Shown: one piece after another, positions 11,517 through 19,575 of the stretch
How the letters are laid out: every line of letters starts with the position of its first letter
How positions within the stretch are numbered: the first letter of the stretch is position 1
Assembly (NCBI GenBank): GCA_963729165.1
Contig: CAVSMM010000015.1
Coordinates: 186,001 to 250,000 of the forward strand
Direction of reading: 5' to 3'
Origin: JACCZX01 sp963729165
Lineage (GTDB): Bacteria > Pseudomonadota > Gammaproteobacteria > Burkholderiales > Burkholderiaceae_F
DNA: 64,000 bases
Made by a program: the position numbers and the translations under genes
The notes under the pieces: generated by a model
The model's database searches: none
What the model was told of the DNA's origin: nothing
What the model saw: only the letters and a program-made list of their open reading frames with translations

Positions 11517-11621
11517 TACGAAGGTACGCTAGGTACGGTCGGAAATCGTACTGATAGTGCATAGGCATAAGCGTGCTTGACTGCGAGACTGACAAGTCGA
11601 GCAGGTGCGAAAGCAGGTCTA

Positions 11622-11694
<73 letters not shown>

Positions 11695-11768
11695 ACTGCC
11701 CAAGAGTTCATATCGACGGCAGTGTTTGGCACCTCGATGTCGGCTCATCTCATCCTGGGGCTGTAGCC

Positions 11769-11801
<33 letters not shown>

Positions 11802-12261
11802 AGGTACGTGAGCTGGGTTTAAAACGTCGTGAGACAGTTTGGTCCCTATCTGCCGTGGGCGCTGGAAGATTGACGGGGGCTGCTCCTAGTACGAGAGGAC
11901 CGGAGTGGACGCACCTCTGGTGTACCGGTTGTCACGCCAGTGGCATCGCCGGGTAGCTACGTGCGGAAAAGATAACCGCTGAAAGCATCTAAGCGGGAAA
12001 CTTGCCTGAAGATTAATCTTCCCGGAGGCTTGACCTCCCTTAAGGGTCGTCCTAGACCAGGACGTTGATAGGCTGGGTGTGGAAGCGCTGTAAGGCGTTG
12101 AGCTAACCAGTACTAATTGCCCGTGAGGCTTGATCCTATAACCGTGCTGCCTGTCTCAGAATGCTGAGACTCGACACGCAACACAACCACTTTGCTTCTT
12201 TCCGAATCAGATCTCTTGTGAGCTGCTGCTCAGCAGTGGCGAATCAAGAGGTCGTCCGAAT

Positions 12262-12379
12262 TGCCTGACGACCATAGCGAGTTGGAACCACTCCTTCCCA
12301 TCCCGAACAGGACCGTGAAACGATTCAGCGCCGATGATAGTTAGATGTATTTCTAGCGAAAGTAGGACATTGTCAGGCT
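12262..12379 (+). rRNA. rrf: 5S ribosomal RNA
   Basis: A 118-base 5S: the termini GCCTGAC and GTCAGGC pair, and the conserved GAACCACTCCTTCCCATCCCGAACAGG and GCGCCGATGATAGT blocks are present. It lies about 125 bases after 23S. Confidence 0.95.
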
Positions 12380-12388
12380 AGCTATTCC

Positions 12389-12427
12389 AAACGCCCCGGC
12401 ACGCAAGTGTCCGGGGCGTTTGTTTTT
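12389..12427 (+). terminator. Terminator of the rRNA operon
   Basis: An 11-bp perfect stem (AAACGCCCCGG / CCGGGGCGTTT, 11-base loop) followed by GTTTTT, 10 bases after 5S. It also separates the operon from the convergent PEP-CTERM gene, whose stop overlaps its last base. Confidence 0.92.
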
Positions 12428-13227
12428 CAGGCTTGAGTTTGCTGCCCCGGCCGCTGCATCAGTCGCAATGTAAAGAGCCCCGCGAGTAGCAACATAAGAG
12501 CGCTCGGCTCTGGGACTGGTGTCGCCCGCTCGAAGGACACGCTGATGAAAGTACCCACGATATTGGAGTTCGGGTAAGGACCCGGCGGATTACCCAGAAA
12601 GCTCGGGTCGCTGATATCGCTAAACAAGTGCGCGGACCCCGTGCCATTCATCGCCGCCTCCAGCATCAGGTCGTAGCTAATAGTGAGTTGATCAAAGCGT
12701 GAGAACGAACTGCGCTCGCCAATGATGTAGTAGTAGCCACTTTCATTCTCGCCATTCTGCACAAGGGGGCTTGTGAACGCCTGGTGGTTTGTGAAAAAGA
12801 ACTCAGCATTCGGCGCTGCGACGTCAACGAACGAACCGTCGACACTGACCGTCCCCGACCCCGACGTTGTCCACTGTCCGCTTTGAGCGAAGTTAGCGTG
12901 GTACAGCCCCCAACCCGGCTTCGCATTCAGCGTAATTTCACCCGAAATTGACAACTCCGGCGGACCCGCTGATCCGTCGCTGGACACACTAAGGTTTGGA
13001 TCGAAGAACCATCGCCCGAATCCGAATCGAGAGACCGGCAAGGTCTGCGAGAACGAATCTGCCTCGTGCGGAAATTTGATGTTTCCCCACAACGCATTGT
13101 CATAGGTGACGGAGAAGGCGGCGAATGTTGTCGAGTCGGTTATCAGAGCCGCCCGCGAGGGAGCAACGCAAATGGCTGCTCCAAGGAGAAGCAAGGCCAG
13201 AAAGAAAGATCGCACTGACATTTTCAT
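12427..13227 (-). CDS. Secreted PEP-CTERM sorting-domain protein
   Basis: A 266-residue protein. The N-terminal signal peptide ends about residue 26 (SRA). The C-terminus has the full PEP-CTERM signal: VPEPS (about 238-242), then a hydrophobic helix (ALMLLLAGLFTL) and a short arginine-containing tail. Such proteins are recognised by exosortase/EpsH systems and are found with exopolysaccharide production; no exosortase gene is in this window. The middle is low in cysteine, rich in Ser/Thr/Gly/Phe and probably beta-sheet. It is convergent with the rRNA operon and lies beyond the last recognisable integron cassette; no attC separates it from the GFA gene upstream. Function unknown. Confidence 0.8.
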   Translation of the reverse strand: MKMSVRSFFLALLLLGAAICVAPSRAALITDSTTFAAFSVTYDNALWGNIKFPHEADSFSQTLPVSRFGFGRWFFDPNLSVSSDGSAGPPELSISGEITLNAKPGWGLYHANFAQSGQWTTSGSGTVSVDGSFVDVAAPNAEFFFTNHQAFTSPLVQNGENESGYYYIIGERSSFSRFDQLTISYDLMLEAAMNGTGSAHLFSDISDPSFLGNPPGPYPNSNIVGTFISVSFERATPVPEPSALMLLLAGLFTLRLMQRPGQQTQA

Positions 13228-13296
13228 GTTGGCCGGCCTCTTAAATCATCGGGACAATACGCGTCCTAGCCGTCGGCGAGCACAAATCTGTTTTGG

Positions 13297-13695
13297 TCAT
13301 TCGAGAAGCCTGCAGGAATCCGGGAGCCCGATCCATGGCAGTTTCTTGGAACTGGTCCCTGAGATTGTAGGTACGCCGAAGCTGTCGTCCGAAAAGCAGC
13401 CGGCTGCAATGCCGATCAGATGCGGTCGTGCCGACGCGTACCAGAACAGCGTTGTCCCACAACCGCTGCAGAAATGACGCTCTTCGTCGTAATTTCCTGC
13501 CGCGTGATGAAATGCGTAGACGTGCATCTTGCCGCGGATTTCATTGACGTCCGATCGCAAAAAGTACGCTGACACGCCAAGTGCACTGCCTGTTCGGCGT
13601 TTACAGTTCGTGCAATGGCAAACGGCGTGCAATCGAGGCTCGCCGTTGACGGAGATGGATGCCAACCCGCAGGCGCAATTCGCAATGCGTGTCAT
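13297..13695 (-). CDS. GFA/CENP-V-family zinc protein (integron cassette)
   Basis: A 132-residue protein with the zinc-binding pattern of the glutathione-dependent formaldehyde-activating (GFA/CENP-V) family: CACG near the N-terminus, CHCTNCKRRTGSA about 27-39, and CSGCGT about 76-81. The fold binds zinc and in some members promotes S-hydroxymethylglutathione formation; many members have no proven activity. It lies directly beyond attC at 13784-13862 in cassette orientation, so it is probably the most distal recognised cassette. No attC is visible after its stop, so the array may be truncated here. Confidence 0.82.
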   Translation of the reverse strand: MTRIANCACGLASISVNGEPRLHAVCHCTNCKRRTGSALGVSAYFLRSDVNEIRGKMHVYAFHHAAGNYDEERHFCSGCGTTLFWYASARPHLIGIAAGCFSDDSFGVPTISGTSSKKLPWIGLPDSCRLLE

Positions 13696-13783
13696 GTCAC
13701 AGCCTTAGTCGCGCGAAGTATTGCCTTTGAGGGTCCGTATATTCATGGCTTCCCGCTTCCGATTCTGTTCGCCGAGCCATTGC

Positions 13784-13862
13784 TCATAACGGTTCAACAT
13801 CAGCGGCGGCCGTAGGCAGGCGAAGCCTACCGGAGGACGTCCGCTCGATGGAGGGGTTAGAC
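13784..13862 (-). repeat. Integron attC site
   Basis: A 79-base imperfect palindrome between two minus-strand GFA cassettes. In cassette orientation it opens with the core GTCTAAC and ends in a GTTATGA-type core. Paired inner arms include CGTAGGC/GCCTAC around a GAAG-type loop. Degenerate but recognisable. Confidence 0.75.
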
Positions 13863-13917
13863 CTCATGCCGCGCGGCGCCTGCGGACGCACGAGGTGACC
13901 GGCCGCGTGTGGTTGCA

Positions 13918-14316
13918 TCACTTTCGGTTCTCCTCGTACTGCACGGCCCCGTCGACCGGCCGTAGCCACGGCTCGCGGCGCTTGACCCAGAGCTCGTAGC
14001 TCGGTACGAGAGGAGTGGGAGCTTCTGAAAGGGCGCCGAGCTTAACCTCCGCTTCGCGATCATCGAGCGAGAACAGGTGCGACCCGCAGCGAGGACAGAA
14101 GTGCTGGCCGTGGAACTCGGATGTTTCGCCTGTGCTTTCGAACTGATGGGCAGGCCAGACCGCGTAGAACGTAAAGGCCGACCCGCTTTCTCGTCGGCAG
14201 TTTGTGCAGTGGCAGATGCCGATGCGCAGTGGCTCCCCGCGCGCGCAAATCTGCACACGCCCGCAAAGGCATTCACCCGAGAACGACTTCATGCCCGAGG
14301 GGAAAGCAGGTTGCAT
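13918..14316 (-). CDS. GFA/CENP-V-family zinc protein, second copy (integron cassette)
   Basis: A 132-residue member of the same zinc family as the neighbouring cassette, but clearly diverged. It has CLCGRV near residue 17, CHCTNCRRESGSAFT about 36-50 and CPRCGSHLF about 74-82. The first ATG (14316) touches the attC boundary; an internal ATG at 14292 just before the conserved SFSGECLCG is an alternative start. It is a complete cassette, flanked by attC at 14320-14397 and 13784-13862. Role inferred only from family: possible aldehyde or thiol-adduct chemistry. Confidence 0.82.
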   Translation of the reverse strand: MQPAFPSGMKSFSGECLCGRVQICARGEPLRIGICHCTNCRRESGSAFTFYAVWPAHQFESTGETSEFHGQHFCPRCGSHLFSLDDREAEVKLGALSEAPTPLVPSYELWVKRREPWLRPVDGAVQYEENRK

Positions 14317-14319
14317 GGG

Positions 14320-14397
14320 GTCTAACGTTTGAGCTCAGCCACCTGCGCAGGCTGGCGAAGCCAGCCGTAGCAGGTCGGCAGCGGCGAAGGATTAGGC
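14320..14397 (-). repeat. Integron attC site
   Basis: A 78-base site. In cassette orientation it begins GCCTAATCCTTCGC, has paired arms CTGCTACGGCTGGC / GCCAGCC, and ends CTCAAACGTTAGAC. It resembles the attC at 18543-18614 closely (shared CCTTCGC, TGCTACGGC and GGCTGAGCTC blocks). The stop codon of the VOC cassette lies inside its first core. Confidence 0.88.
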
Positions 14398-14783
14398 GGC
14401 ATTTTTCTTGGTGAGTTCAACTCGAGTGACCAGGTAAGTCGATACCCACCACGTGTTGCCACCAACATCCACAAAGCCGGCCTGGCGCTCGTTGTACGGC
14501 TTGTCGTTTGGCTCGGAAATGCTTCGCGCTCCCAACTCCAAGGCACGAGCGTAGACGCTATAACGTTGGGCACATAGACGTAGACTAAGCCGACCCAAGC
14601 TTTGATGTGCGGCGGCAACTCGCCTGCCTCGACCCATAGCAGTGAGTCGCCGATTTTCAGGAGCGTGGGCCCACCCTCGTTTGACTCGATGAACCCGGCG
14701 TCAAATGCACCTTGGATGAATGCGGTCAGGCTGGTGGGCCCGCACAGGTAGGGCCGAACACTGCCAAACCCAACGATGAACAT
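14392..14783 (-). CDS. VOC/glyoxalase-fold protein, frameshifted (integron cassette)
   Basis: The N-terminal part (ATG at 14783, about 75 residues, ending VGLVYVYVPNV) and the C-terminal part (SVYARALELGA then NDKPYNERQAGFVD, stop at 14392) are in different frames. Joining them with one base restored near 14565 gives a normal ~130-residue vicinal-oxygen-chelate protein with the PhnB-like ending. VOC proteins include glyoxalases, fosfomycin/bleomycin resistance proteins and epimerases; none can be chosen. The break may be a sequencing error. The TAA is part of the attC core, typical of cassettes. Confidence 0.72.
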
Positions 14784-14805
14784 GCTTCATGGAATGACTC
14801 ATAGA

Positions 14806-14870
14806 TTTCTCGACAGGTGGTGTGACGCTACTACTTGTAGCGCCAACTCTCCGACTAGACGATCGAGAAA
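14806..14870 (-). repeat. Hairpin in attC position, non-canonical
   Basis: Nested inverted repeats: TTTCTCGA (14806-14813) with TCGAGAAA (14863-14870) and CGCTAC (14826-14831) with GTAGCG (14837-14842). It sits exactly where an attC would be expected between two cassette genes, but has no clear GTTRRRY/RYYYAAC cores. Possibly a degraded attC. Confidence 0.4.
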
Positions 14871-14874
14871 CCGA

Positions 14875-15296
14875 TCATGCCAGCGTCTGAAGTACGACCG
14901 ACACCAAACGTCTAGCTTTTGGCGGCACGGAGCCCGCGTGAATATGCAGCGCAGCCCGCTTAGGCAGGCTAGTGAGCGGGATGGATCTGGTTCCCAAGAC
15001 AGGCAAGGAGTCTTTGAGTAGATCGAACTGAACTTCGATCGCCTCCTTTGAGTCGTGATGCCACTTGACGACAGACGCCTGTTTGCCCTTGCCGTCAGTG
15101 GCGCAGTAGCCGGCCCCGCTTTCTGAGAGTCCCAAGACAGCTTTGCTCGCGGCCGCGACTTGACATTACGAGCACGTGTTCGGCGCCTGCGAACTCGCGC
15201 TTCAGGAGACGTTGAACTCGCCTGCCGCGAATGCTGGTCATGCCCCTCGCATAAGTCGGTGGCAAGAGACGACAAAGCATCTGCGTCGATAGGCAT
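14875..15296 (-). CDS. Unassigned cassette gene, probably frameshifted
   Basis: An ATG at 15296 with GAGG upstream opens a frame beginning MPIDADALSSLATDLCEG. A second frame, ending at 14875, contains a coherent segment (SESGAGYCATDGKGKQASVV, later LPVLGTRSIPLTSLP). One frameshift near 15140 would join them into about 140 residues. I recognise no family. The location between the membrane-protein cassette and the VOC cassette and the same orientation support a cassette gene. Confidence 0.4.
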
Positions 15297-15313
15297 ATTC
15301 AGCAACCTCGGAC

Positions 15314-15768
15314 TTAGGCACTCCTCTCGCGGGCAAGCAACCAGCCCATCAGAAGAAGCAGCAGCGCCAACGAGAAGACCACGATGTTCGCATCCATGCC
15401 CAGAACCGGTGGAACTCCGTCCTTGTCGCTCAGCGCGCCGCCATAGAGGGAGATTGTGGAGGCGCTAAGCCAGAAGCCACCAAAGACGCATAGTCCCAGT
15501 ATTCCCGCAAGACGTACGCCGAACGCGCTATTCGCCCTGTGAAGCCAGAGGAAATACAGGGCCAGAATAGCGATGGCGGAAGTCTCGTCCCGAGGAGCCA
15601 CACCATGTGCATACGCGAGTGAGGGGTCCACTCAGCATGAAAGACGTGCGTCTCCGTCAGATCGACGAATGGCGGGAGGACTCCGTAAGATAAGTGTCGC
15701 TAAAGTCATCAAGACACGAATCCAACTAGGATGGATTTCGCAATGCTCGTCCACAGTGACATGTCCAT
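15314..15768 (-). CDS. Small multi-spanning membrane protein, frameshifted (integron cassette)
   Basis: Three or four frame pieces join into about 150 residues. It starts MDMSLWTSIAKSILVGFVS at 15768, continues with TLATLILRSPP, then FVDLTETHVFHAEWTPHSRMH, then ILALYFLWLHRANSAFG, and ends LLLLLMGWLLARERSA at 15314. It has about four hydrophobic helices and a conserved-looking HAEWTPHSRMH loop, reminiscent of small uncharacterised membrane proteins with a HPxWPPHA motif. The start follows attC (15800-15862) by 32 bases. The breaks could be assembly errors. Confidence 0.6.
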
Positions 15769-15799
15769 GTCCGGATGTGAACTGATCCGATGTGAGCGC

Positions 15800-15862
15800 C
15801 TACAACGCTTGGAGATAAGCCGGACCGCTGAAGCGGTAATCGGCTTGAACGAATTGTTAGGC
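15800..15862 (-). repeat. Integron attC site
   Basis: A 63-base site beginning (cassette orientation) with a perfect GCCTAAC core and ending in GTTGTAG. The inner arms AAGCCG-ACCGCT and AGCGGT-CGGCTT pair. Its type (GAATTGTTAGGC end) differs from the other sites in the array, suggesting the cassettes come from different sources. Confidence 0.85.
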
Positions 15863-15914
15863 CGACGCCTCTCGCGAGCGAATCCGTTCTGAACTTTTGT
15901 TCTCTGAGAACAAC

Positions 15915-16031
15915 TTATGATGGTGGGTGCTTCCAATACCCTTCCGAGACAACCTTGACGGCGCCGTCGACCACTTTGATTGCCGTCTGGTCGTCAATCG
16001 CGTATGCCGGACCGCGATGCCGCTCGCCCAT
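15915..16031 (-). CDS. Short cassette ORF or 3' fragment, unknown
   Basis: A 38-codon frame from ATG 16031 with a plausible protein-like sequence (AYAIDDQTAIKVVDGAVKVV, ending EGYWKHPPS), stopping about 50 bases before the attC core. It may be the C-terminal end of a longer frameshifted gene. No family recognised. Confidence 0.3.
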   Translation of the reverse strand: MGERHRGPAYAIDDQTAIKVVDGAVKVVSEGYWKHPPS

Positions 16032-16647
16032 CCTCTGCGTCGGCCATGGTGTTCTCTGGCAGATCTGGGTGGTCAAGTGCGGGAAGATCAAGAAATCAGT
16101 CGAGCCCTAACGTGATGTCGTCGCCGGTGACTGGAGGGCTACGACTCAACGAAGGCCTCTCCGACACGAGGGCTCATCACCATGCTTCGCGGCGCTCAGT
16201 CCCACCCAGACGGTCGCTTCCAGCGAACGCTAGATCTCTGCTACAGAACGCGGACTGCCGCATCCAGTGACACAGGTACAGGGCGTCACCGCCATTCAAA
16301 CAAGTATCGGACGTCGCGCTAGCGGACCCAAGTTCCCCAGCGTTCTCTACCTATGACTGCGGCAGAGCGGTCAGTATCGACGAGCACTCCCAAAGGACTT
16401 CCAACCTAAATCGCACATCGAGGCATTGCGCGTTCTCGTCCACTGATGAACCGCCATGTCCCGGCAGGACTTCCGTGGGGATGCCCTGTACAACGCGGTG
16501 GGGATGCAGAGGACGTTGAGAGTCGGCAATCAGTTTGCCCAGCAGCATCGCACACCAGACGCGTCGCGAATGCTCGCGATCTTGATACCTGCGGATGTGA
16601 GAAGAAGTTCACGATGGCTCGGGTGCCTACGTAGATGTCCGAAGCGC

Positions 16648-16734
16648 AGCAGGCTTTGATTGCGTGGCATACTCGCCAGCATCAGCGGCGGTCTCGGAGC
16701 CCGGCGATGGAAGCCTGACGACGCGAAGCCTGCT
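16648..16734 (-). repeat. Inverted repeat, possible relic attC
   Basis: AGCAGGCTT (16648-16656) and AAGCCTGCT (16726-16734) are perfect 9-base complements about 70 bases apart, the size of an attC. The stop of the 39-codon frame lies in the outer arm. Canonical core sites are absent. Confidence 0.35.
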
Positions 16735-16852
16735 ATCTGCCAAAGAGCCAGAAGAAAGACCCATTCCGGACTAGCAGCGGCACGAGCACTGCGCCTTGCT
16801 TAATCAGTTGCTCGGCGACTGCTGGCGGTACGCGCAGCGTCACGCCGGACAT
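16733..16852 (-). CDS. Short cassette ORF, unknown
   Basis: A 39-codon frame from ATG 16852 reading MSGVTLRVPPAVAEQLIKQG and ending NGSFFWLFGR. Composition is protein-like. A further coding-looking stretch (VKKLALNARYGTAPIGKYFG) lies upstream in another frame up to 16985, so this may be the 3' part of a frameshifted gene of about 80 residues. No family recognised. Confidence 0.35.
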   Translation of the reverse strand: MSGVTLRVPPAVAEQLIKQGAVLVPLLVRNGSFFWLFGR

Positions 16853-17093
16853 ACCCTTCCGCAAATCCGAAAGCTTGGCTGCCTATGTACGTAACGACGT
16901 ATCCGAAGTATTTGCCTATCGGAGCAGTGCCGTATCGAGCGTTCAAGGCAAGCTTTTTAACAGCCTGCGAAAGAGAGCGTTGCAATGTCTGAATGCGCAG
17001 ACCTCTCGGCTGCAGACGGCCAATACCTCTTGGTTGGGACCTTGCTTCAGAAGCTCTCTGGGAGACTTGCGATCATTTGCCTCTCCGCTAGGC

Positions 17094-17149
17094 GCCTAAC
17101 GGCGGCTCAGCCGCGAGCGCAGCGAGTCCGCTGCAGCGTGTGGTTAGGC
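17094..17149 (-). repeat. Integron attC site (compact, canonical)
   Basis: A 56-base site bounded by perfect 7-base cores: GCCTAAC at one end and GTTAGGC at the other. Paired arms around CGGCTCAGCCGC and AGCGAGTCCGCT. It is the most canonical site of the array. The stop of the SnoaL-like cassette is within its first core. Confidence 0.92.
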
Positions 17150-17581
17150 GTCGCCACGCGCCGTGCCTTGCAACGGCAATTCGCTCACAGGTGCGTCAGC
17201 AACAACGCGCCACTGCTTGTCGTTGTCTTGGCGCCAGTGAACGAGGTAGTTGCCGCGATCTTGGAACGAGCTCATCCCCGGCGGGGAACTGGCGCCCGCT
17301 GTGAACCGAAGGGTGTACTTTCCTCGTTCCACTGCTATCAAACCGCTAGCATCAACGGTTTGAGTTTTCAGCGTGAATTCCCGCTTCCCCCACGTGACTG
17401 CGTTGCGCCAGAAGTCGCGAATGGCGGTCCGGCCAACGAGCGGCGGGCTATTTGGCGGCATCTGCCACGCGTCTTCCGCAAAGATGGAAACAAGCGAATC
17501 GACGTCACCAGCAGCGTACCAACGGACTGCGTTTGCGTTGTGCCTTTCAATCGTCTGGCGCACGTCATCGAAGTTCGTCAT
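17144..17581 (-). CDS. SnoaL-like/DUF4440-type protein (integron cassette)
   Basis: About 145 residues starting MTNFDDVRQTIERHN at ATG 17581, preceded by GGAGACACC. It has the NTF2-like cone fold pattern of SnoaL/DUF4440 proteins: WYAAGDVDSLVSIFAEDA near the start, a middle segment IRDFWRNAVTWG, and an aromatic beta-strand GNYLVHWRQ near the C-terminus. Such proteins are small hydrolases, isomerases or ligand binders with no single role. It ends inside the attC core; the cassette is complete. Confidence 0.78.
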   Translation of the reverse strand: MTNFDDVRQTIERHNANAVRWYAAGDVDSLVSIFAEDAWQMPPNSPPLVGRTAIRDFWRNAVTWGKREFTLKTQTVDASGLIAVERGKYTLRFTAGASSPPGMSSFQDRGNYLVHWRQDNDKQWRVVADAPVSELPLQGTARGDA

Positions 17582-17610
17582 GGTGTCTCCGCGGAGGGGG
17601 TAATGCGACG

Positions 17611-17670
17611 CTCTAACGTTTGACATTAACGGCCTGCCGAAGGCAGGTCCGCTTGAAGGAAGGGTTAGAG
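17611..17670 (-). repeat. Integron attC site
   Basis: A 60-base site with mirrored cores CTCTAAC and GTTAGAG, an additional outer G/C pair, and arms GCGGACCTGCC / GGCAGGCCGTT around CTTC. It separates the methyltransferase and SnoaL-like cassettes. Confidence 0.85.
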
Positions 17671-17694
17671 CGCAACACCTTCAGTTCGCGACTG

Positions 17695-18511
17695 TCAGAT
17701 CTCTATGGTGACGATGTGCGCCTGAATCTTGGCGTCCACAGCCCCTCGCCCGAACCGTTGGGCCACCGCTCGGCCGCGATGTCGGTGGCTTCGCCGAGCA
17801 GCGAGGCGTTGCGCGCCTCGATCTCGTTTCGTAGTGGTGTCCCCTGGCAGTACGCGATCGCTGGGACCCGGGCAGATTCTGCGCGACTGCGCGCTGCAAC
17901 CGTGGTGATTTGAGGTGACCCAGTGAGCCCGCCGTCTGCAAGATCTCGCTTGATGGTCAGAGGGTCCCAATAGCCGTGGGGTGTGCGCCGAGGAAGCGAG
18001 GCGGATCATTAGGAAACAGGGATTCGAGTGTCGTCGTGACGGTGTCCGCGAATTCGTTTTCCTTGATCCGATCCCACGTGTTGAAAATGAAAACGCCCCC
18101 CGCCCTGAGCACTCGACGTGCCTCCGAAAACGCTTTCGGCCTTTCGGGGAAGAACATGACTCCGAACTGGCACACAACCGCGTCAAACGTTTCGTCTTGG
18201 AAAGGCAGTTGCATGGCATCCGCCTGACGCCACTCCACAGGGCGCTTCGTCCCGAGCGCGGAGGCATGATCTAACATCGGCTGATTCAGATCCGTCGCGA
18301 CGATGGACACGCCTTGAGGTAACACGGATGCCAAAGCACGAGTCACGACACCTGTGCCGGCTGCAATTTCGAGCACGCGAGTAAGAGACCTCGAAGCTAG
18401 CCGATTCACCAGGTCCGCAGCGTAGGGCTCGAAGATCAGCGGAACGAGATACATTTCGTAAAGCTTGGCAATTGAGCCACTGAAGACTTTATCGGTATCA
18501 GGACTACTCAC
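17695..18511 (-). CDS. Class I SAM-dependent methyltransferase, frameshifted (integron cassette)
   Basis: GTG start at 18511. The first 170 residues hold an intact methyltransferase core: motif I VLEIAAGTGVVT (about 46-57), ATDLNQPML, DAMQLPFQDETFD and VCQFGVMFFP, as in UbiE/COQ5-like enzymes. Two frameshifts (near 18000 and 17765) interrupt the C-terminal third; the frames TPHGYWDPLTIKRDLADGG and FGRGAVDAKIQAHIVTIEI complete a ~270-residue protein of normal family length. The substrate is unknown. Both attC sites flanking it are good. The breaks may be sequencing errors; if real, this is a decayed cassette gene. Confidence 0.75.
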
Positions 18512-18542
18512 AGTGTTTGCCGCTCCTGCGATGCCGTTGCAC

Positions 18543-18614
18543 TCCTAACGTTGGAGCTCAGCCGCGTGCGAAGGCCGCAGGCCGTAGCACGTCGGCTGGA
18601 GCGAAGGGTTGGGC
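18543..18614 (-). repeat. Integron attC site of the first cassette
   Basis: A 72-base site. In cassette orientation it begins GCCCAACCCTTCGC and ends CTCCAACGTTAGGA, with arms CCGACGTGCTACGGC pairing to the GCACGCGGCTGAG side. It is homologous to the attC at 14320-14397. Confidence 0.88.
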
Positions 18615-18620
18615 GGCTGT

Positions 18621-19409
18621 CTACTTTGTGAAACGGTGTCCGTCAGATGTCGCGATTCCGCAAATGAGGTCGGAGACCAATCGGAGACCGCAAGACTCGA
18701 CCATTCTTCGCGATGGATCGTTATCTGAAGCGACGAGCTCGTAGATTGCATTGGCCCCCTGCGTCTGTATCGCCAGACAGATCGCTCTTGCATTGATGCG
18801 ACTACCGAGTCGGCGCCCGCGTTGTTGCTCCGCGACTGCAACGAGGCCAACCCATGCGGTTTTCTCATGCGCGCTGTACCGATTGTGAGGCATGTACGCG
18901 TGAGCACACGCGACAATTCGGCCGGCAGAATCGCGTATGTACGGCGTCGCAGCTGAGCCCAGATCGCCCCTCAGCATGCGTGCTGAGAACGGGGCAATTG
19001 AGTTGTCAGCCATGAACTTCTGAATCTCACGGGCGCACTCGTTCGAGTCGTCGGGTGCAAGGACGTGCTCGTTAAGATCAGCTGGGAGCGGTTCCTCAAC
19101 GAACGCCCGTGATGGTGCCAGCGCGTCTTGCGCGTCAGCGAGAAACACGTTCCAAGTGTGTAGTTGATATCCGAGAGCCTCAAGTCGATCGGAGATCGCC
19201 TTGCGCTCCGCAGCTGGGCGCAATCGAAAGCCGAATACCTTGTCTCGGCGAAGTGCCGCCTCGATTGCTTGCCAACCCAACAAATTCTGATCGTCTGTTC
19301 CACAGAATCTTCCGGGATGACAACATCCGGCGGTGGTGTACAGCCAGTCGTACAGCTCCTCCGCTCGTCGTTGCAACGCGACTTGAATTTCGGTTCCGAA
19401 GTACGTCAC
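18621..19409 (-). CDS. GNAT-family N-acetyltransferase (first integron cassette)
   Basis: About 262 residues. The C-terminal half is a GNAT domain: WVGLVAVAEQQRGRRLGSRI is motif A with the acetyl-CoA-binding Q-x-x-G-R-x-x-G pattern, followed by IYELVASDNDPSRRMVESCG (motif B). The N-terminal half is unlike known resistance acetyltransferases that I can recall and may bind substrate. The start taken is GTG 19409 because GGAGGG lies just upstream; ATG 19424 is an alternative. As the cassette next to attI it should be the best expressed of the array. The stop lies just before the attC core. Confidence 0.8.
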   Translation of the reverse strand: MTYFGTEIQVALQRRAEELYDWLYTTAGCCHPGRFCGTDDQNLLGWQAIEAALRRDKVFGFRLRPAAERKAISDRLEALGYQLHTWNVFLADAQDALAPSRAFVEEPLPADLNEHVLAPDDSNECAREIQKFMADNSIAPFSARMLRGDLGSAATPYIRDSAGRIVACAHAYMPHNRYSAHEKTAWVGLVAVAEQQRGRRLGSRINARAICLAIQTQGANAIYELVASDNDPSRRMVESCGLRLVSDLICGIATSDGHRFTK

Positions 19410-19465
19410 GATTCCCTCCGTCATTAAGAGCAACGGCCACGTCGCTGCCTAGCCGCGCTAAAGCC

Positions 19466-19472
19466 GCCCAAC
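19466..19472 (-). other. attI-side recombination core (first cassette boundary)
   Basis: GTTGGGC on the minus strand matches the GTTRRRY core and is identical to the core opening the attC of the first cassette (18608-18614), as expected if that cassette was inserted here. It lies about 140 bases from the intI start. The rest of attI cannot be delimited by eye. Confidence 0.7.
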
Positions 19473-19575
19473 GTGTTTTAGGTCGCACGATTCTGCTCCT
19501 AAATGCGGCAACTGCGGCATAACACGGACGGCCGTTCGTCGCCAGACCCGCACCACGCCTTGCTTTCGAGGCCAA

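Larger units (their letters stand above)
15863..17093 (-). other. Cassette-bearing stretch without a confidently identified gene
   Basis: Between two good attC sites lie about 1.2 kb, room for one to three cassettes. No intact long frame is present on either strand. Coding-like minus-strand fragments occur at 15915-16031, 16351-16548 (VQGIPTEVLPGHGGSSVDEN) and 16733-16985, in shifted frames. I see no family match. Either the cassettes are decayed or indel errors hide their genes. Confidence 0.5.
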
